64,000 bases of DNA from Streptomyces hygroscopicus (lineage in GTDB: Bacteria > Actinomycetota > Actinomycetes > Streptomycetales > Streptomycetaceae): positions 10,850,001 to 10,914,000 of the forward strand of contig CP018627.1 of assembly GCA_002021875.1 (NCBI GenBank), in the 5' to 3' direction. The notes beneath the pieces are model-generated. The model ran no database searches and was not told the DNA's origin. It saw only the letters and a program-made list of their open reading frames with translations. This document shows positions 61,010 to 64,000 of this stretch, piece by piece (the first letter of the stretch is position 1; each line of letters opens with the position of its first letter). Position numbers and translations under genes: made by a program.

Positions 61010-62089
61010 TTGGCCACACAACGGATTCCGGTCATTCTCGTCACGGGTTTTCTGGGCTCAGGGAAAACGACGATGCTCAACCATCTGATGCGGGACAGCG
61101 CCGATACCCGCATCGGCGTCATCGTCAATGACTTCGGATCCATCAACATCGACGCCATGGCCGTCGCCGGACAGGTCGATTCGATGATCCCGATCGAGAA
61201 CGGCTGTCTGTGCTGTGCGGCGGACGCCTCCGAGATGGACGAGATGCTCGAGCGGCTCACCGATCCGGAGCTGCGCATCGATGTCGTGGTGATCGAGGCC
61301 AGCGGCCTCGCCGAGCCGCAGAGCATGATCCGTACGCTGCTGTCCAGTACCAATGAGCGGATCGTCTACGGCGGCCTGGTGGAGGTCGTGGACGCCGCGG
61401 AGTTCCCGGACACCCACGTCCGCCACCCCGAGCTCGACCGCCATGTCCGCGCCGCGGACCTCATCGTGCTCAACAAGACCGACCGCGTCGCCGAGGACGA
61501 GCGGCGGGATCTTGTGGAGACCATCCAGGAGATCGCCCCCGGTGCGCCGGTCCTGGCCGCCGCACATGGGCGTGTCGACCCCGCGCTCCTCTTCGACCAC
61601 CGGCCCCGTGAGACCGCCGAGGAAGGCTTCCGGCAGCTCTCGTTCGCCGATGTGTGGGGCGACGACGTGCCTGCCGACGACGAGTGCGGCGAGGATGTGT
61701 GCGGTGACGGCCATGACCACAGCCACCACCTCCACGCCGCCTACGAGAGCATGGAATTCACCGCGGCCGAGCCGCTCCATCCGCGCCGGCTGATGGCGTT
61801 CCTGGACAGCCTCCCGGCGGGCCTCTACCGCGCCAAGGGGTTCCTCCACTTCGCGGGCGCGGGCCGGGAGCGGAAGTTCGCGCTGCACGCGGTGGGCTCG
61901 TATCTCCGCTTCCAGCCGTCGCCCTGGGAGCGCGGTGAGCCCCGTACCACCCAGTTGGTGATGATCGGCACCGGGATCGACGCCGACACCCTCACCAAGC
62001 GGCTGACCGAGTGCGTGGCGGCACCCGCGGAAGAGGTCGACGACACGCACATGATGGGCGTGCTCCGCTATGTGGACGAGGCGGACTAG
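61010..62089 (+). CDS. COG0523 (CobW/ZNG1-type) metal chaperone GTPase
   Basis: 359 residues. Walker A GFLGSGKTT at 13-21, the metal motif ENGCLCC (CxCC type) near 63-69, the base motif LNKTD, and a C-terminal CobW_C domain from about 250. Between them a metal-binding insert CGEDVCGDGHDHSHHLHAA carries two Cys and five His. Such G proteins deliver zinc or other metals to client proteins, often under zinc starvation. No Zur-type site was recognised upstream. TTG 61010 follows GGAG by seven bases and starts exactly at the family N-terminus. Confidence 0.92.
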   Translation: MATQRIPVILVTGFLGSGKTTMLNHLMRDSADTRIGVIVNDFGSINIDAMAVAGQVDSMIPIENGCLCCAADASEMDEMLERLTDPELRIDVVVIEASGLAEPQSMIRTLLSSTNERIVYGGLVEVVDAAEFPDTHVRHPELDRHVRAADLIVLNKTDRVAEDERRDLVETIQEIAPGAPVLAAAHGRVDPALLFDHRPRETAEEGFRQLSFADVWGDDVPADDECGEDVCGDGHDHSHHLHAAYESMEFTAAEPLHPRRLMAFLDSLPAGLYRAKGFLHFAGAGRERKFALHAVGSYLRFQPSPWERGEPRTTQLVMIGTGIDADTLTKRLTECVAAPAEEVDDTHMMGVLRYVDEAD

Positions 62090-62185
62090 GGAAATCCCTG
62101 GAAACGGCGGTGCAACCCTGAGGCGGCGTCGCGGGTCCTGGTGGGTGTACATGAGGTAAACGCTCATCAACGAGCAGGAGGATCT

Positions 62186-63640
62186 GTGCGCTCCCGTTCC
62201 CTCACCACCGTCGCGCGCTGCGCGACAGTGGTGGCACTTGTGACCACCCCCGCTCTACTCGCCCTGCCCTCGGCGGGCGCCGCCGAGGCCCGCACCGCCG
62301 CGGCCGCCGCCCCCAAGGTCGACTTCAACAAGGACGGACGCGCCGACCTCGCCGTCTCCGCCCCCGCCGGCACGGTGGACGGCAAGGCCAAGGCGGGCTA
62401 CGTCGCCGTGGTCTACGGCTCCGCCTCCGGTGCGGACACCGCCCACCGCCAGGTCATCAGCAAGGCCACCGAGGGCGTCCCCGGTGACCCCGCCGCGTCG
62501 GCGTACTTCGGGGCCCATTCGGTCGCCCGCGACCTGGACGGCGACGGCTACACCGATCTGGCGGTCCAGGCCGGTGACTCCCCGGCCATCACGGTCCTGT
62601 GGGGTTCGGCGAACGGCCTGACCGGTGGCACCCAGCTGCCCGCGGGCAACGGCGACCACTGGGGCTCCAGCGACATCGTGGGCGGTGACTTCAACGGCGA
62701 CGGCAAGGCCGACCTGGTCGATGTGGTCACCGTCGACGAGGGCTCGGAGGACGAGAAGACCGGCCTGCGCGTCCGTCTCGGCCCGTTCACCCGCGACGGC
62801 AAGGACGCGGGCAGCTCCTTCTCCGACACCGGCAGGTTCGACGGGCCGACCAGTCTGACCGCGGGCGACATCACCGGCGACGGCAAGGACGACCTCGTCT
62901 CCACCCACGCCTTCGAGGAGATGTCCGAGTCCAGCCTGTTCTTCAAGGGGGACGACAAGGGCCTGTCGCCGAAGGTCAAGGACCTCACCGACGCCGCCTC
63001 CGCGACCATCGGCGACGTCGACAAGGACGGCCACGGCGATCTGGTGCTGCGCACGGTCCCGGGGAACGTCGTCGAGAACCTGCCGTATGACCACGGCACC
63101 CTGAAGGTCCTCTACGGCACCGCGTCGGGGCCGAGCACCACCCGCACCACGACCATCGACCAGAACACCGCGGGCGTCCCCGGTGTCAACGAGGACGGCG
63201 ACCAGTTCGGTTACTCGCTCAGCTCCGGCGACGTCAACGGCGACGGCTACGCGGACATCTCCGTCGGCATCCCGTACGAGGCCCTGGAAGCCGGCCAGAA
63301 AGAAGCGGGCAGCGTCGTCCAGCTCTACGGCGGCCGGAGCGGGCTGTCCGGCACCGGAGCCCAGGCGTTCACCCAGGACACCGCCGGTGTCCCCGGCGCC
63401 GCCGAGGCGGGCGACCACTTCGGCATGGCGGTCCGGCTCGCCGACACCGACGGCGACGGCAAGGACGACCTGGCGGTGGGCGCCCCCGACGAGGACGGCG
63501 CCCAGTCCACCAGCGGTGCGGCATGGGTGCTGCGCGGCCAGACCGGCGGCCTCACCACGGGCGGCGTCGTCTCCTTCGGGCCCGACTCCCTCGGGGCGCC
63601 GGAGGCCGGTGCGGCCCTGGGTGCGCGATTCCAGCAGTAG
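62186..63640 (+). CDS. Secreted FG-GAP (integrin-like) beta-propeller protein
   Basis: 484 residues. Signal peptide about 1-32. Seven calcium-type loops DxDxDGxxDL: DFNKDGRADLAV, DLDGDGYTDLAV, DFNGDGKADLVD, DITGDGKDDLVS, DVDKDGHGDLVL, DVNGDGYADISV and DTDGDGKDDLAV, one per blade as in integrin alpha propellers. No enzymatic motif. Streptomyces secrete several such proteins, probably for binding or surface interaction; the ligand is unknown. GTG 62186 is preceded by AGGAGG. Confidence 0.9.
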   Translation: MRSRSLTTVARCATVVALVTTPALLALPSAGAAEARTAAAAAPKVDFNKDGRADLAVSAPAGTVDGKAKAGYVAVVYGSASGADTAHRQVISKATEGVPGDPAASAYFGAHSVARDLDGDGYTDLAVQAGDSPAITVLWGSANGLTGGTQLPAGNGDHWGSSDIVGGDFNGDGKADLVDVVTVDEGSEDEKTGLRVRLGPFTRDGKDAGSSFSDTGRFDGPTSLTAGDITGDGKDDLVSTHAFEEMSESSLFFKGDDKGLSPKVKDLTDAASATIGDVDKDGHGDLVLRTVPGNVVENLPYDHGTLKVLYGTASGPSTTRTTTIDQNTAGVPGVNEDGDQFGYSLSSGDVNGDGYADISVGIPYEALEAGQKEAGSVVQLYGGRSGLSGTGAQAFTQDTAGVPGAAEAGDHFGMAVRLADTDGDGKDDLAVGAPDEDGAQSTSGAAWVLRGQTGGLTTGGVVSFGPDSLGAPEAGAALGARFQQ

Positions 63641-63734
63641 CCGGATTCCAGCGATAGCCGCATCACCACAGGGCTGAACTCCGCTCTGTGCGCAAGTAGT
63701 TGACGATCCCTCAGATCTACTGGACGGTAGGTCC

Positions 63735-64000
63735 ATGCCGACTCATGAGACGCGAGGGATACGGATCGGCCGCCCCCGACCGGGGCGCACCCGGTTGCTC
63801 GGGGTGGCCGTTCTGCTGCTGGCGGCGGCCGCGGCCCCGGGCACTCCGGCGGCCGCGGCCGAGTCGCCCTGGTTCGACGGCCGGGCGGCGGACCAGGTGG
63901 CCGTGGACGGCACCCGGTTCGCCGACGGACACGGCCGCGAGGTCGTGCTGCGCGGCTTCAACGTGTCCGGCGAGACCAAACTGGAGGAGAACGGCGGGCT
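63735..64000 (+). CDS. Secreted GH5-like glycosidase, N-terminal part
   Basis: Open from ATG 63735 to the window end; 88 codons visible. A Tat-lacking signal peptide (RLLGVAVLLLAAAAAPGTPA, cleavage near AAA) is followed by VDGTRFADGHGREVVLRGFN and VSGETKLEENGG. The phrase RGFNVSGETKL is typical of endoglycoceramidase-type GH5 proteins. TTGACG at 63696 may be its -35 element. The catalytic residues lie beyond the window, so the assignment is provisional. Confidence 0.7.
   Translation, partial: MPTHETRGIRIGRPRPGRTRLLGVAVLLLAAAAAPGTPAAAAESPWFDGRAADQVAVDGTRFADGHGREVVLRGFNVSGETKLEENGG

Overview
This is a very GC-rich window with the compact, overlapping-operon style of a Streptomyces chromosome: GTG and TTG starts, many two-component systems, LacI-controlled secreted glycoside hydrolases, an NRPS-like polymer synthetase and many insertion-sequence relics. 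No rRNA, tRNA or CRISPR array was recognised. Everything here is read from the sequence; family names rest on recognisable motifs, not on a search.

Region 1 (1-17.5 kb) looks like a cell-envelope stress island. After the tail of an ornithine cyclodeaminase family gene come two BlaI-type repressor/M56 peptidase pairs (0.9-2.2 kb and 16.2-17.5 kb). Between them lie genes for handling the lipid carrier undecaprenyl phosphate: DedA proteins, a PAP2 phosphatase, UppP and two glycosyltransferases. Also here are three OmpR-type regulator or kinase remnants or pairs, an AbrB-family membrane protein and two DUF347 membrane proteins. Pairs of CTACA-N4-TGTAG boxes, always 19 bp centre to centre, stand before all three dedA copies. 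The left part (0.9-3.6 kb) is a decayed duplicate of the central block: a deletion of about 2.9 kb fused dedA to the end of the histidine kinase gene.

Region 2 (17.6-24.9 kb) is a four-gene operon on the minus strand: a 102-aa protein of unknown function, a diaminobutyrate-type aminotransferase, an aspartokinase with an unusual C-terminal extension, and a 1377-aa synthetase with adenylation, carrier and membrane domains like epsilon-poly-L-lysine synthetase. Together they suggest a cationic poly(diaminobutyrate)-type homopolymer.

Region 3 (25-40.2 kb) is patchy. It has a two-component pair around a wrecked lipoprotein/ABC/permease operon, a DUF2071 protein, a class III CoA-transferase, a LysR regulator beside a class V aminotransferase, and a DesK/DesR-like pair. 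Relics fill the spaces between them: a tyrosine integrase, a TnpB-like nuclease, a LAL regulator, and at 38.2-40.0 kb a pile-up of at least three transposase families.

Region 4 (40.2-64 kb) is mainly carbohydrate use. It holds an AXE1 esterase, a LacI regulator, an SGNH hydrolase, a polar amino acid ABC transporter, two DUF1680-type (GH127/GH146-like) beta-L-arabinofuranosidases and three secreted GH43 proteins in a translationally coupled operon. There are also a seven-repeat beta-propeller lectin, a MerR-PP2C fusion, an aldo/keto reductase, a COG0523 GTPase, an FG-GAP propeller protein and the start of a secreted GH5-like enzyme. Short CGAAA/TTTCG-type palindromes before several of these genes are candidate operators for the local LacI protein. 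The enzyme set points to plant arabinan, arabinogalactan or hydroxyproline-linked arabinosides as substrates.
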